A DNA stretch of 64,000 bases from Legionella sp. W10-070 (GTDB lineage Bacteria > Pseudomonadota > Gammaproteobacteria > Legionellales > Legionellaceae): contig NZ_CAAAJC010000014.1 of the NCBI RefSeq assembly GCF_900640175.1, positions 1-64,000 on the forward strand, read 5' to 3'. Below are positions 44,423-54,172 of this stretch, piece after piece. The notes under the pieces were generated by a model. That model searched no databases. It worked only from the letters and a program-made list of their open reading frames with translations, and had not been told where the DNA came from. The position numbers were made by a program, and so were the translations under genes. Each line of letters opens with the position of its first letter. Within the stretch, counting starts at the first letter, position 1.

Positions 44423-45977
44423 TTCCAACCCCATTGATTATCCTGATTAATTGTTTATAGGGTACTGCTCTTCCAAAATACCAACCTTGCATAAATTTTA
44501 CCTGATATTGCTGTAAAAAACTCAATTGCTCTTTAGTTTCTATTCCTTCAGCAATTACTTCAAGATTTAAAAAACTGGCCATCTGTATAATAGCCTTATT
44601 CAGACTCTCAGTAATAGCCCCGGTTCCAATAGCATGTACAAATATTTTGTCAATCTTCAGATAGTTAAAAGGAAAATGCTGTAAGTAGGTAATGCTTGCA
44701 TGTCCTGTCCCAAAATCATCTACTGCCAGTGAATAGCCTTGTTCTCTTAAATCATGCATTCTGGTAACAAGCTGCGTTTCGTTTTGATCTAACAATTCTC
44801 TTTCGGTTAGTTCTATCATGATTTGACTTGGGAGAATCTTATAATCCTTGCATAATTTATAAAATTCAAGAAAAAAGTGAGTATCGCGAAAATGACTTGC
44901 GGACATATTAAATGCTAAATGAAAGTCAGGTCGGTTCTTAAGAAGATCCTGACATTCCTGAAAAGCTTTTTTAATAATCTGCAGAGTAATTGGTATTATC
45001 AACCTGGATTGTTCTGCCTCATCAATAAATACATCAGGCATTATTTCATAGTTATCTGTCTGCCATCGCAATAATACTTCCGCACCACAATAGTTATTTT
45101 CACTAATGTTCATGATTGGTTGATAGGCTGGATGGAAATTCTTGTTTTTTATTGCTGAATTTAAAGCATAATTTAAAGAAAAGCGTTTGTTTAGAAGGTT
45201 GCGCAGTTGAAAATAAATCAGAAAAGAAACCAACATGACAAATAAAGCTATCATCAGTAGAGGGTATAGCAGCCCCTGCTTATATTGTCCCGGATCAGTT
45301 GCTGCCATAATGACGAAATGGTTCAAATTTTGCAGTTGAGACTGGGCTATCTGAGGAGAGCTATAAGAAGGGGAGTCTAATAAAGGATTGGTGCCTGTTT
45401 TTAGTACAAACTCTCCTTGCTCTGTATTATAAAACCCCAGGAAATTTATCGCAGGAATATCCGATTCAAGCAGACTCTCAATTACTTCATGGATAATATA
45501 AATTCCAAGGTAGTACTGTCCTAATTTTTGCTGTAATAAAAAAGCGTTTTCTCCAACATTATCTATTTTGAAGGGTCCAAGGAGCGCGGGGGTTTTTGAA
45601 GCCAGCGAAGGGAGCCTATTTTTTTGATCCAGGGTTGAACAGATAATCGTGTTATTTTCATCAGCAATAACTATTCCAGAAATAAAAGGATTATTGAAAG
45701 TGATATTTTTGAGTTGCGGTAACAATTCATGTTGACAGCTCTTAAACTCTCTACCATACAGAGGCAGAGAGTAAACGGAATGCAATATGCCTTCAATTAA
45801 ATCATCGACTCTGACTTTAACTTTATCGACAGCTAATTGTATCTGTTGCTGTTTTTGGGTACGGTAATGCTGCCATTGATAGTACATTGCAATAATCAGA
45901 AATAAAACAGTAAGTAACATCCAGATAATATTCAATATCTGTTGGGCTGTTGCAGCATTGTTGGCTGTGTTTTTCAT
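44415..45977 (-). CDS. Membrane c-di-GMP phosphodiesterase (CSS motif-EAL)
   Basis: This 520-residue inner-membrane protein has transmembrane helices at about 16-34 and 237-258. The periplasmic part between them has the CSS-type redox motif (C81 and C113-S-T). The cytoplasmic EAL domain has its catalytic residues: E300-V-L, N357, E389, D420-D421-FGTG, K441, E477/E480 and Q497. It is therefore expected to hydrolyse c-di-GMP. In enteric PdeB/PdeC-type enzymes the CSS cysteines sense periplasmic disulfide state through DsbA. The next gene encodes a Cys-rich periplasmic protein and is overlapped by 8 bp, so a functional link is possible. Confidence 0.9.
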   Translation of the reverse strand: MKNTANNAATAQQILNIIWMLLTVLFLIIAMYYQWQHYRTQKQQQIQLAVDKVKVRVDDLIEGILHSVYSLPLYGREFKSCQHELLPQLKNITFNNPFISGIVIADENNTIICSTLDQKNRLPSLASKTPALLGPFKIDNVGENAFLLQQKLGQYYLGIYIIHEVIESLLESDIPAINFLGFYNTEQGEFVLKTGTNPLLDSPSYSSPQIAQSQLQNLNHFVIMAATDPGQYKQGLLYPLLMIALFVMLVSFLIYFQLRNLLNKRFSLNYALNSAIKNKNFHPAYQPIMNISENNYCGAEVLLRWQTDNYEIMPDVFIDEAEQSRLIIPITLQIIKKAFQECQDLLKNRPDFHLAFNMSASHFRDTHFFLEFYKLCKDYKILPSQIMIELTERELLDQNETQLVTRMHDLREQGYSLAVDDFGTGHASITYLQHFPFNYLKIDKIFVHAIGTGAITESLNKAIIQMASFLNLEVIAEGIETKEQLSFLQQYQVKFMQGWYFGRAVPYKQLIRIINGVGNE

Positions 45978-45980
45978 ATT

Positions 45981-47297
45981 TTATGAGTAAATAGCCTCTA
46001 TAGAGTTTAGGGTTATTTCTGTCAATTTCTCAATAGTTTGTTTGTCAGTATTCAATGGCGGCATCCAATAGAGTGTGTTCCCTAAAGGTCTTAACAGCGC
46101 CCCTCGATTAAGAGCCTCCTGATACAGCTGATAACCAATCCGATTGTTTCCAGATTCAACCAAATCAGCGGCCACCATTGCGCCTATTGATCTAACTTGA
46201 CTTAATTTACCTGTAATCGAGGCAATTTCCTGAAGCTGTTGCTGCATAAATCGGCCAAGATTTTGCGCTTGCTCATTGATTCCTTCCTCATCAATGATTT
46301 TTAGGGTAGCAAGCGCTGCACTTAAAGCCAGCGCATTGCCAGCGTAAGTATGAGAGTGCAAAAAAGAGTTGCCTTTCTCGTAATCACCATAGAAAATTTG
46401 ATAGATAGAGTTATTAACCAATACACAGCTTAATGGCAGGGCACCTGAAGTTAAGCCTTTGGATAGGCATATTAAATCTGCAGTTACCCCCGCATGATGG
46501 CAAGCAAGCCATTTTCCTGTTCTCCCTATGCCAGTCATAATCTCATCAGCGATAAAATAAATATCATTGCGCTTTGCCCAGTCAGCTAATTTTTTTAAAA
46601 AATCAGCGCTGTAGCATTGCATTCCTCCAGCCCCTTGAATAATAGGCTCTACAATAACGGCGCAAGCATTTTCCTTTACTTGTTCAAGTTGCTCGAGGAT
46701 AGTTGGCCAGTAATTGTCAGCAGAAGTCCACAATGATCCTTTATCATCTTCCACATAGGGCAGTGGATGAAGAAAGTGGCATTTTACTCCCAGGTCGGAA
46801 TAAGGTTTTTTATACAACCCTAGATCACTGACACTTAAAGTACCCAGTGTTTCGCCATGATAACTATTTTCCAGCGCAATGAACTCTCGGCAGTGTTCTT
46901 TTCCTTTTAGTTGTGAGGCATGCAAGGCCATTTTCATGGCAATTTCAACTGCACTGGAACCGTCACTTGCGAAAAAAACATGCTGATTATTGCTAATTTC
47001 AGCAAGTTTTTCTCCCAATGCTACTAACAAGGGATGAGTCGTATTGGCAGCAATTATGTGCTCGAAGCTATCCAACTGATGTTTAATTGCTGAAATAACA
47101 GCAGGATGCCCATGACCTAATGATTTACACCACCAGCTTGATATAGCATCAATAACCGGGCCTTGATGGGTGTATAAATAACTTCCTTTTGCATGCGTTA
47201 CAACCAAAGGCGGGCAAGTTTCAAAATCTTTCATTTGAGAACAAGGATGCCAAATATGTTTCAGGTCCTGGTTTATCAATTGTTTGACGTTAACCAT
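45981..47297 (-). CDS. bioA: Adenosylmethionine-8-amino-7-oxononanoate aminotransferase
   Basis: BioA uses SAM as amino donor to make 7,8-diaminopelargonate from KAPA in biotin synthesis. It has HIWHPCSQMKDFE at the start, the PLP-site ADE (D251) and the Lys K280 in CLSKGLTSGALPLS. The length, 438 residues, is standard. Divergent from bioBFHD. The EAL gene starts 3 bp after its stop, so the two may be co-transcribed. Confidence 0.95.
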   Translation of the reverse strand: MVNVKQLINQDLKHIWHPCSQMKDFETCPPLVVTHAKGSYLYTHQGPVIDAISSWWCKSLGHGHPAVISAIKHQLDSFEHIIAANTTHPLLVALGEKLAEISNNQHVFFASDGSSAVEIAMKMALHASQLKGKEHCREFIALENSYHGETLGTLSVSDLGLYKKPYSDLGVKCHFLHPLPYVEDDKGSLWTSADNYWPTILEQLEQVKENACAVIVEPIIQGAGGMQCYSADFLKKLADWAKRNDIYFIADEIMTGIGRTGKWLACHHAGVTADLICLSKGLTSGALPLSCVLVNNSIYQIFYGDYEKGNSFLHSHTYAGNALALSAALATLKIIDEEGINEQAQNLGRFMQQQLQEIASITGKLSQVRSIGAMVAADLVESGNNRIGYQLYQEALNRGALLRPLGNTLYWMPPLNTDKQTIEKLTEITLNSIEAIYS

Positions 47298-47312
47298 AAT
47301 TAAACTTTTTGG

Positions 47313-47357
47313 TTGACAATGGATTGGCTAACTTTATCATGTACAGCATATTACATG
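47313..47357 (+). promoter_or_regulatory. bioB promoter with a dyad
   Basis: TTGACA (47313-47318) and TATCAT (47335-47340) are 16 bp apart. CATGTA (47338-47343) and TACATG (47352-47357) form a 6-8-6 dyad over the start-site region, a possible operator. It does not match the E. coli BirA operator TTGTAAACC-N15-GGTTTACAA. AGGAG at 47371-47375 is the bioB ribosome-binding site. Confidence 0.5.
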
Positions 47358-47381
47358 GTAGTCTTACCGAAGGAGATTTAA

Positions 47382-48329
47382 ATGAGTAATAGTCGCTGGA
47401 GTTTAAATGAGGTTACTAAAATTTATGAACAACCATTTAATAATTTGCTCTATACAGCACATAAAACCCACAGGGAAAATCATCCAGCCAATACGTTGCA
47501 GCCTGCTAAATTATTAAGTATCAAAACGGGTGCTTGCCCTGAAGATTGCGGATATTGCTCACAAAGCGGTCATCATAAGACCCATGTTGAGAAAGAGAAA
47601 TTAATGGCGACAGAGGAGGTTCTGGCAAAGGCCAAAGAGGCGAAGGAGAATGGTGCCAAACGTTTTTGTATGGGAGCTGCCTGGCGCTGTCCTCCCGAAA
47701 AAGTGATGCCCCAGTTAAAAGAAATGATTGCTGGTGTGAAAGCAATGGGGCTGGAAACCTGCATGACTCTAGGCATGCTTAGTCTTGAACAAGCCAGTAC
47801 ATTAAAAGAGGCTGGGTTGGATTACTATAACCATAATATAGATACCTCACCTTCCTACTACGATAAAGTTGTCACAACGAGACAATTTAGTGATCGTTTG
47901 GAGACAATAGAAAATGTTCGTCAGGCAGGAATCAATGTTTGCTGTGGTGGCATTTTGGGGCTAGGTGAAACACGCGAGGATCGGATTGAATTTTTACTGA
48001 CTCTGGCAAATATGGAAACGCCTCCTGAAAGCGTTCCTATTAATCGATTGATTCCGGTAGAAGGCACCCCATTGGCAAAGGCCCAACCTGTTGAAGGCAT
48101 CGAATTAGTGCGAACCATTGCCACTGCTCGAATCCTGATGCCTGTCAGCGCGATTCGATTGACCGCCGGAAGAACAGCCATGAGTGATGAGCTGCAGGCG
48201 CTTTGCTATTTTGCAGGTGCTAACTCTATTTTTATTGGTGATAAATTACTAACGGAAGCTAATCCGCAACAAGATAAAGATAAACAGCTATTTGAAAAAC
48301 TAGGGTTGAGCACCTTTGCCGAAGCATGA
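47382..48329 (+). CDS. bioB: Biotin synthase
   Basis: This radical-SAM enzyme inserts sulfur into dethiobiotin. The 4Fe-4S ligands are C52, C56 and C59 in [15 protein letters not shown]. The core matches the family ([39 protein letters not shown]). Length 315 is normal. Its stop overlaps bioF (GCATGA), so bioB heads a tightly coupled operon. Confidence 0.97.
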   Translation: MSNSRWSLNEVTKIYEQPFNNLLYTAHKTHRENHPANTLQPAKLLSIKTGACPEDCGYCSQSGHHKTHVEKEKLMATEEVLAKAKEAKENGAKRFCMGAAWRCPPEKVMPQLKEMIAGVKAMGLETCMTLGMLSLEQASTLKEAGLDYYNHNIDTSPSYYDKVVTTRQFSDRLETIENVRQAGINVCCGGILGLGETREDRIEFLLTLANMETPPESVPINRLIPVEGTPLAKAQPVEGIELVRTIATARILMPVSAIRLTAGRTAMSDELQALCYFAGANSIFIGDKLLTEANPQQDKDKQLFEKLGLSTFAEA

Positions 48330-49462
48330 TAAACCAATTAATTGTTGATTATTCACATCGACTTCTACAACAAGGATTATATCGACAGCGGAGCGTAGTC
48401 AGTTGGGATGCTGAACTATTAAATTTCAGTTCTAATGATTACCTGTCATTAAAACAGGATAAGCGAGTTGGTAAAGCCTACCAGACCGGTTTTGAGAAAT
48501 ACCCATCAGGTAGTAGTGGTTCCATGGTTGTTTGTGGTTATCACCCAGTTCATAAAAAATTGGAAGAAGCGTTTTCAAAGGCGTTGCAAGTTGATGATGC
48601 ACTGTTATTCAGCTCGGGATATGCGGCAAATCTGGGCGTGGTTTCCCTGTTGGCTGGTGCAGGGGGGCATTTGCTTATAGATAAAGCGCTACATGCTTCA
48701 TTATATGACGGCATTAAACTGGCTGATGCCCGGTATACCCGTTTTATGCACAATGAGGCTGATAGTTTATCCAGTAAATTAGCAAAAAACATCCTTAATC
48801 CAGTTGTTTTGACGGAGGGTATTTTCAGTATGAGTGGCCAGATGGCGCCTCTGGCTCAAATAAGCCAGGTAGCAAAACAATTTGAGGCAGCCCTTGTTGT
48901 TGATGAGGCGCATGCTTTTGGTATCTGTGGGGAGCAGGGGTTAGGTGCTGTGGTTTGTGATGAGCTAACACAAGAGGAAGTACCGTTAAGGATTATACCT
49001 TTTGGTAAATCCTTTGCCTCCCAGGGAGCTGTCGTCGCTGGTCAAAAAGTCTGGATTGATGCCTTGCTTCAATCAGCAAGGTCGTATATCTATTCAACGG
49101 CAATAAGTCCTGCAATGAGTTACGGGGTATTGGAAACGCTCACTATTATCAGAGAATCTGACGACAGGCGAAGGAAACTTTTTCAATTAATTGACTATTT
49201 TCGGAAAGCAATTGAAAATTCTCCGTTAAAATGGCAAAACTCAACGACTCCTATCCAGCAACTTAAACTAGGTTGTCCACACAAGGCGCTTGATTATACA
49301 AAAAAATTAAGAAATCAGGGAATTTTTTGCCAAGCCATACGTGAACCGACTGTTAGCAAAAAAAATACCGGATTAAGAATAATTTTAAACTGCCATCATG
49401 AACCAGAAGATATTGATAAACTGCTTTCAGCATTAAGCGTGATTTATGAAACTGAATATTGA
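48326..49462 (+). CDS. bioF: 8-amino-7-oxononanoate synthase
   Basis: This PLP enzyme condenses pimeloyl-ACP with alanine. [10 protein letters not shown] near the start, [26 protein letters not shown], and the PLP Lys K228 in [11 protein letters not shown] are visible. The length, 378 residues, is standard. It overlaps bioB at its start and bioH at its end. Confidence 0.95.
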   Translation: MINQLIVDYSHRLLQQGLYRQRSVVSWDAELLNFSSNDYLSLKQDKRVGKAYQTGFEKYPSGSSGSMVVCGYHPVHKKLEEAFSKALQVDDALLFSSGYAANLGVVSLLAGAGGHLLIDKALHASLYDGIKLADARYTRFMHNEADSLSSKLAKNILNPVVLTEGIFSMSGQMAPLAQISQVAKQFEAALVVDEAHAFGICGEQGLGAVVCDELTQEEVPLRIIPFGKSFASQGAVVAGQKVWIDALLQSARSYIYSTAISPAMSYGVLETLTIIRESDDRRRKLFQLIDYFRKAIENSPLKWQNSTTPIQQLKLGCPHKALDYTKKLRNQGIFCQAIREPTVSKKNTGLRIILNCHHEPEDIDKLLSALSVIYETEY

Positions 49463-50165
49463 AATAAGAGGACGGGGACCTGCTTTAGTTTTATTTCATG
49501 GATGGGGTTTTGACCATAAAATATGGCTGCCTTTAGCTAACCAGATGGACTCCTGCTATTCTTTGTTTCTGGTTGATTTGCCAGGTTTTGGAGCAAGTTC
49601 TTTAATGAACTGGACGGATTTTAAGCAAAATTTGCTACAACAATTACCGGATTGTTTTGCCAGTATTGGTTGGTCAATGGGCGGGTTGTTTGCTACTCGA
49701 CTGGCACTTGAGGCATCAGAGCGCGTAAGTCATCTGGTCAATATTGCTTCCTCCCCGCGATTCATTCGTGAGGACAATTGGCCAGGGGTTGATAAAATCA
49801 TATTTAACAATTTTCTTAATAACTTAACCGGGAATCCCAGACAAACTCTTTCACAGTTTATTCGGCTGCAATCCAATAATCAGGATTATATATACCCTGA
49901 TGAATCGATACCTGAAGTAGACAGTTTGCAGGCTGGATTGGAAATCCTTGCCAATTGGGATCTTCGTCAATCATTGGCTGGCTTTAACAAACCCACTTGC
50001 TATATGTTTGGTAACCTGGATGCGATTACACCACGCCTGACAATGCCTGCGATGCAAAAAACATATCCGGATTTCCATTACATCCTATTTAAAAAGGCCG
50101 CCCATATGCCTTTTCTGTCGCATCAGGATGAGTTTATTAACCAATTAAAGCAGGTATTGGAATGA
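49446..50165 (+). CDS. bioH: Pimeloyl-ACP methyl ester esterase
   Basis: This alpha/beta hydrolase frees pimeloyl-ACP from its methyl ester. The catalytic triad is S77 (GWSMGG), D192 (GNLDAI) and H220 (AAHMP), matching the spacing in E. coli BioH. LFHGWGFD near the start forms the oxyanion hole. It overlaps bioF by 17 bp and bioD by 4 bp. Confidence 0.93.
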   Translation: MKLNIEIRGRGPALVLFHGWGFDHKIWLPLANQMDSCYSLFLVDLPGFGASSLMNWTDFKQNLLQQLPDCFASIGWSMGGLFATRLALEASERVSHLVNIASSPRFIREDNWPGVDKIIFNNFLNNLTGNPRQTLSQFIRLQSNNQDYIYPDESIPEVDSLQAGLEILANWDLRQSLAGFNKPTCYMFGNLDAITPRLTMPAMQKTYPDFHYILFKKAAHMPFLSHQDEFINQLKQVLE

Positions 50166-50854
50166 GACGTTTCTTTATTACGGGTACTGATACTGATTGC
50201 GGGAAAACTTATGTAACATGTCAGTTACTTGAATTTCTGATTAGTCATGATAATGATGCTCTTGCTATAAAACCGGTAGCAAGCGGTTGTTTTGAAAGAG
50301 ATGGACAATGGCAGAATGAGGATTTAATTCATTTGCAAAAATATAATGTTCATTCGCGTTATTCAATTAATGGTTGGCAATTTCCTTCTCCTGTTTCACC
50401 ACATCTTGCGGCAAAGGAAACAGGTTATAAGTTATCAATCAAAGAAATTGCCGCCTTTTGCCAAAAGGAAGAGTTCGACAATCTTGATTACCTGCTTATT
50501 GAAGGAGCAGGGGGTTTATTAGTTCCATTAAATGAGCAGGAAACCTGGTTGGATTTTTTACAACTTACTCAAATACCAGTTATTTTAGTGGTTGGCATGC
50601 GGCTTGGCTGTATAAACCATGCGTTACTTACTGATGTGGTGCTTCAGATAAACCACATTCCTTGCGCAGGGTGGATAGCTAATTGCCTGGATCCGAATAT
50701 GCTCGCCCTGGCTGACAATATCGCTACCCTAAAGCAAAAGTTACACATGCCTTTGCTTGCTACAATCCCACATCAAGGAGCGCTGGATTTTAATCTGTCT
50801 GGCATTGGTTGCCATCTCAATAAGGAGTACTTAGCGTCTCTTTCAGAAAAGTAA
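50162..50854 (+). CDS. bioD: Dethiobiotin synthetase
   Basis: This ATP-dependent ligase closes the ureido ring of dethiobiotin. P-loop GTDTDCGKT (8-16), AIKPVASG, EGAGGLLVPL and GWIANCLDP are present. The length, 230 residues, is typical. Its 3' end overlaps the convergent LysR-type gene by 38 bp, so the two transcripts must be partly antisense. Confidence 0.94.
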   Translation: MRRFFITGTDTDCGKTYVTCQLLEFLISHDNDALAIKPVASGCFERDGQWQNEDLIHLQKYNVHSRYSINGWQFPSPVSPHLAAKETGYKLSIKEIAAFCQKEEFDNLDYLLIEGAGGLLVPLNEQETWLDFLQLTQIPVILVVGMRLGCINHALLTDVVLQINHIPCAGWIANCLDPNMLALADNIATLKQKLHMPLLATIPHQGALDFNLSGIGCHLNKEYLASLSEK

Positions 50855-51731
50855 TAAATGCCGCAATTTTAGGGGAGCTGTACTTTAGCCCAGGGTAAAC
50901 TGCATAGATTGGCATGCTTGTTGTTTTATATGCCTCAAAAAGCACTGTTAACTGTCCCTGCTGAATGCCTTTGCGAACGATATAATCTGGCAACATTGCA
51001 ATTCCTTTTCCTGCCAATAATGCCTCATAAATTACAACGTCATTATTGCAGAATAAATTTCCGGTAACGTTAAATTTCTTTTCTAATCCATTCAAGCTAA
51101 GGCTCCAGGTCAGATGACCTGGATCGGCTGAATAAAATAGGCAATTTTTATCGATTAACTCTTCTGGTGTTGCTGGAATCCCGTAAGTACTCAAGTATTT
51201 TGGCGAGGCGCAGACAATAAATTTAAATTCACCAATTTTTCTTGCAATTAATCTTTCATCCGGGTCTGCTGTAATTCTAATTGCAATATCAATATTCTCC
51301 TGTATTAAATCCACAATACGTGGTGTTGCCTCCAATTCGATAGATACCTCAGGGTATTTTTCCATGAAAAGAGGTAATACAGGGGCTAAACATCGGGTAC
51401 ACATTGAAGGGGAAGCGGTAATCGATAAACGCCCGACAGGTGCTTGTTTCATACTTTCAACAACCGATCTGGCAATATTTTTTTCACGTATTATCTTGGC
51501 GCAGGACAGATAAAATTCTGATCCTGCCTCAGTGAGGTTAAGTCGCCTTGTTGTCCTGTGTAATAATTTTGCGCCCAGTGTTTGTTCAAGATTAGTAATC
51601 TGCATGCTGACATAGCTTTTTGAAAGATTTAGTTTTTTGGCTGCTTTAGAAAAACTGTTTTCAGTAGCCACATAATAAAAAACTTCCATTTCATTTAAGA
51701 AACTCATGAGATGCCAAACCTGATTGTTCAA
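50817..51731 (-). CDS. LysR-family transcriptional regulator
   Basis: The 304-residue regulator has an N-terminal winged helix-turn-helix (about residues 8-66; VATENSFSKAAKKLNLSKSYVS and the GAKLLHRTTRRLNLT wing) and a C-terminal ligand-binding domain. It resembles the CrgA/AaeR-like branch. It is divergent from the BECR-like gene at 51832 across 100 bp, where LysR proteins usually bind, so it may control that gene. The region contains AATTATCAATTTACATCAAA, a candidate T-N11-A site. Confidence 0.9.
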   Translation of the reverse strand: MNNQVWHLMSFLNEMEVFYYVATENSFSKAAKKLNLSKSYVSMQITNLEQTLGAKLLHRTTRRLNLTEAGSEFYLSCAKIIREKNIARSVVESMKQAPVGRLSITASPSMCTRCLAPVLPLFMEKYPEVSIELEATPRIVDLIQENIDIAIRITADPDERLIARKIGEFKFIVCASPKYLSTYGIPATPEELIDKNCLFYSADPGHLTWSLSLNGLEKKFNVTGNLFCNNDVVIYEALLAGKGIAMLPDYIVRKGIQQGQLTVLFEAYKTTSMPIYAVYPGLKYSSPKIAAFITFLKETLSTPY

Positions 51732-51831
51732 TACAATGAATTATTAATTCGATTTTAGGGTAATTATCAATTTACATCAAACAATATAGACTTTTCCTCG
51801 TTAAAGATAATCAAAACAATGAGGAAATGAA

Positions 51832-52269
51832 ATGAAAATAGACAAAGCAGAATTAGCTAAAAATGCAGAAAAAATGACTGAAAATATTCAAGCCAAGCAA
51901 AACCTGATGAAAGAAATTGACAACTTTAACCTCAATGCAGGAAAGGAAAAAAAGCGAATAAAATATAATCCAAATAACGTTTTGATGATTGAAAAAATAA
52001 ACGAAAAAATAATTTTCCTCGAGCGAGGAGATAGCGCTGGAAAATCTGGATATAAACATGTTCTGAAGCATGCAGATGACTTTAAAAAAGGACAGGGAAT
52101 TATGGTGTCAAAAATACCTCAAACACTCTTTAATACACTAAGGAAAAATGAGATTCGAAGATACCAGGGAAAGGGAACTGGACGTCCAGTTTATAATGGA
52201 GAGCAGGGGGCAATTGCAATTACTGTCGCAGATAATGGTTATATCGTTGGAGCTAACCCGACTAAATAA
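51832..52269 (+). CDS. Stand-alone BECR-type nuclease/toxin-domain-like protein
   Basis: The 145-residue product has a helical, Lys-rich N terminus (1-60). Its C-terminal domain resembles the BECR (barnase-EndoU-colicin-RelE) nuclease domains found at the ends of polymorphic toxins: ERGDSAGKSGYKHVLKHADD (64-83) with H76 and H80, an Arg in GKGTGRPVY (R118), and the ending DNGYIVGANP (134-143). The candidate active-site residues are H76, H80 and R118. No signal peptide or delivery domain is fused to it. An immunity gene is not evident; the next gene encodes an exported protein. The family call is from memory of motif style and is moderate. The start has GGAAATGAA in front. Confidence 0.5.
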   Translation: MKIDKAELAKNAEKMTENIQAKQNLMKEIDNFNLNAGKEKKRIKYNPNNVLMIEKINEKIIFLERGDSAGKSGYKHVLKHADDFKKGQGIMVSKIPQTLFNTLRKNEIRRYQGKGTGRPVYNGEQGAIAITVADNGYIVGANPTK

Positions 52270-52477
52270 TATCAGCATCTAAAAAACAGGGATGTTTCTA
52301 CCTACCTGAAGAAAATGATTTACCACTAAGTAGTATTCAATTCCAAAATGACCCCCTAGAATGGCAACAGTAATAACTTGATGCGGATTTTTTATTATGA
52401 TAGGCATTTTTACTGAGGTTGCTCTTGCATAAACAATCAAATATTATTCAATTCAAAACAAGTTAAAGCAGGTCCAA

Positions 52478-52891
52478 ATGGAAAAATTTAATTTTTTTCT
52501 CTTTATTTTAAATTTAATAGTTTCTTTTAATAGTATCGCTGGTAATTGTAAGCATGTTTATACCCTCGGAGCATATGATGAAGCTTTTTCAAAACATATG
52601 ACTATTACAAAATTAGGCCCAATTGCTGCTGTAAATGTTCCGCCAATGATTCCCAAATCATTCCTGGAGAAAGATGGTAGTTATGGTGGTGGAGAAGCAT
52701 TATGTACCGTTAAGCAAGCCTGTCGTGCGTTAAAAAAGCAATTGGTATCAGGTGAACTTCCCAAAAATGAAAACTGGCATATTTATCTTCTTGATGCTGA
52801 TTGGAATCGGGATACTTATAAATTGCATGCAGATGATTTTCGTATCAAACACCCAGTGAAAGTTTTAAAGCTTGTTAGAGAGAATTGCTAA
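52478..52891 (+). CDS. Small exported hypothetical protein
   Basis: The 137-residue product has a signal peptide (residues 1-22, ending SIAG) and a mature basic-acidic mixed domain with four Cys (C24, two near 78-84, C137). These could form two disulfides. No family is recognised. It is downstream of the nuclease-like gene on the same strand, 208 bp apart, and ends just before a strong bidirectional terminator. A periplasmic or secreted location is inferred. Confidence 0.65.
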   Translation: MEKFNFFLFILNLIVSFNSIAGNCKHVYTLGAYDEAFSKHMTITKLGPIAAVNVPPMIPKSFLEKDGSYGGGEALCTVKQACRALKKQLVSGELPKNENWHIYLLDADWNRDTYKLHADDFRIKHPVKVLKLVRENC

Positions 52892-52905
52892 GTTCTGCTT
52901 ATCTT

Positions 52906-52956
52906 TTATCTGAAGTAAAAATTGAGCTGATTCAGCTCAATTTTTACTTCAGATAA
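52906..52956. terminator. Bidirectional intrinsic terminator, perfect 25-bp palindrome
   Basis: A 25-bp arm (52906-52930) is repeated exactly in inverted form (52932-52956) around a single central base. The GC-richer core GAGCTGA/TCAGCTC is flanked by AAAAATT and AATTTTT. Each strand therefore shows a hairpin followed by a T run. It sits between two convergent genes, as expected for a shared terminator. Confidence 0.85.
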
Positions 52957-53041
52957 TCTCATGGTGACTTCTAAATTGTTTCAGGAAAGCAAACTGAAAT
53001 TTAGCTGTAGTTGCCAACTGCTTTTTACGAAAGCATAGGGG

Positions 53042-54172
53042 CTATCTATGGTTTGCATCAAGTGTTAATAAGCCATTTTGTGCATTGGCAGAAATGTCTT
53101 TGACGGGTTGCATGCCTGTCATTGGGATAGATTTAAGTTCTTTACTATTTAAATCAAAAGCACTAAGGGATATCATTTTGATATTTTGATCATCATAGGT
53201 TTTGAAATAGTAATTAAGACCTTGCGGATCTTTTACTGTTGTTGCAAGTGTTCTATCAACGGTAGCTTTGCCATTGGTTTTAGAGCCTACCGCACCGGGT
53301 GGTATGTCAAATTGATTGAGCAAATGAAAGGCTTCATATATGGTTGGGGTTGCGGTACTGACTGGTGTGGCTGCCGATGAAAATATAGCTGCTCTTACGA
53401 AGCGTGATGGAGGAGAAAAATCACCAGGTAATCCATGTAGGCCTGAACCTTGACCAAATGAATTTAGCTTGTATCCATCAATAATTTTGCTGGGTGCATT
53501 CATTGGAGAGAGATTGAGATAGTTGGATAAGTTTGTTAAATGCCAGTCAAATGTTGGTGAATTGGTAATCACACCAATTGGATTGTCATTGACAACCAGT
53601 TTGCCATTGATTGGTTCAATCACAATGCTTTTACCCGTTTTATCATAAACCACATAATGAAAAGGAGGAGTGATACCCCATCCAGCAGGAGAAGTAGGCA
53701 CAATAATAGCCGAATTAATATTTTGTTTAACTTCATCAACGGTTGCAAATTGAGTCAAAATCCAGTTGGGAAACTCTGTAGGTGACAAAGCTATATTTTT
53801 ATTTTGAGGGGTCACTTCTGTATAAGTGGCATAACCTGGGAAATAAAATGCGGCAGATACCAAACCCTTTTCATTTATACCGTCTACAATCGCGGCTTCA
53901 CCAAAAGCATTTGCACCAACAACAGCATATTGAGCCTTATAAGCTAATCCTTTTGTACCATCAGGTAATGTGCCGCTGAATGCATAATTTCTAGGAATAA
54001 TTAACCCATTCAATGGTATTGGTGAGGCGAATTCAACAGTACGCCCATTAACAACAGAGCCGTCTTTTGCCTTTAGTTGTAGTCCTGTACAAGCAAGTGT
54101 GACTGTACTTACAATAGTGCTCACCAGTATGAATAATAATCGTAGCGTTTGTGTCATGAAAATCCTTTTCAC
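53042..54172 (-). CDS. Choloylglycine-hydrolase/penicillin-acylase family Ntn hydrolase, exported
   Basis: The 376-residue protein has a signal peptide ending TLA, followed directly by C28 (CTGLQLKAKDGSVVNGRT). The nucleophilic Cys thus becomes N-terminal on signal cleavage, as in periplasmic linear-amide C-N hydrolases. The typical GRTVEF, GINEKGL and NSPTFDWHLTNL motifs follow. Family members cleave conjugated bile salts, penicillin V or acyl-homoserine lactones; the substrate here is unknown. A GTG start (54172) with AGGAG upstream is used; an ATG five codons later is an alternative. Confidence 0.88.
   Translation of the reverse strand: MKRIFMTQTLRLLFILVSTIVSTVTLACTGLQLKAKDGSVVNGRTVEFASPIPLNGLIIPRNYAFSGTLPDGTKGLAYKAQYAVVGANAFGEAAIVDGINEKGLVSAAFYFPGYATYTEVTPQNKNIALSPTEFPNWILTQFATVDEVKQNINSAIIVPTSPAGWGITPPFHYVVYDKTGKSIVIEPINGKLVVNDNPIGVITNSPTFDWHLTNLSNYLNLSPMNAPSKIIDGYKLNSFGQGSGLHGLPGDFSPPSRFVRAAIFSSAATPVSTATPTIYEAFHLLNQFDIPPGAVGSKTNGKATVDRTLATTVKDPQGLNYYFKTYDDQNIKMISLSAFDLNSKELKSIPMTGMQPVKDISANAQNGLLTLDANHR

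Noticed and set aside
47298-47381. BirA operator between bioA and bioB
   Set aside because: No TTGTAAACC-N15-GGTTTACAA-like sequence is present; only a shorter CATGTA dyad.
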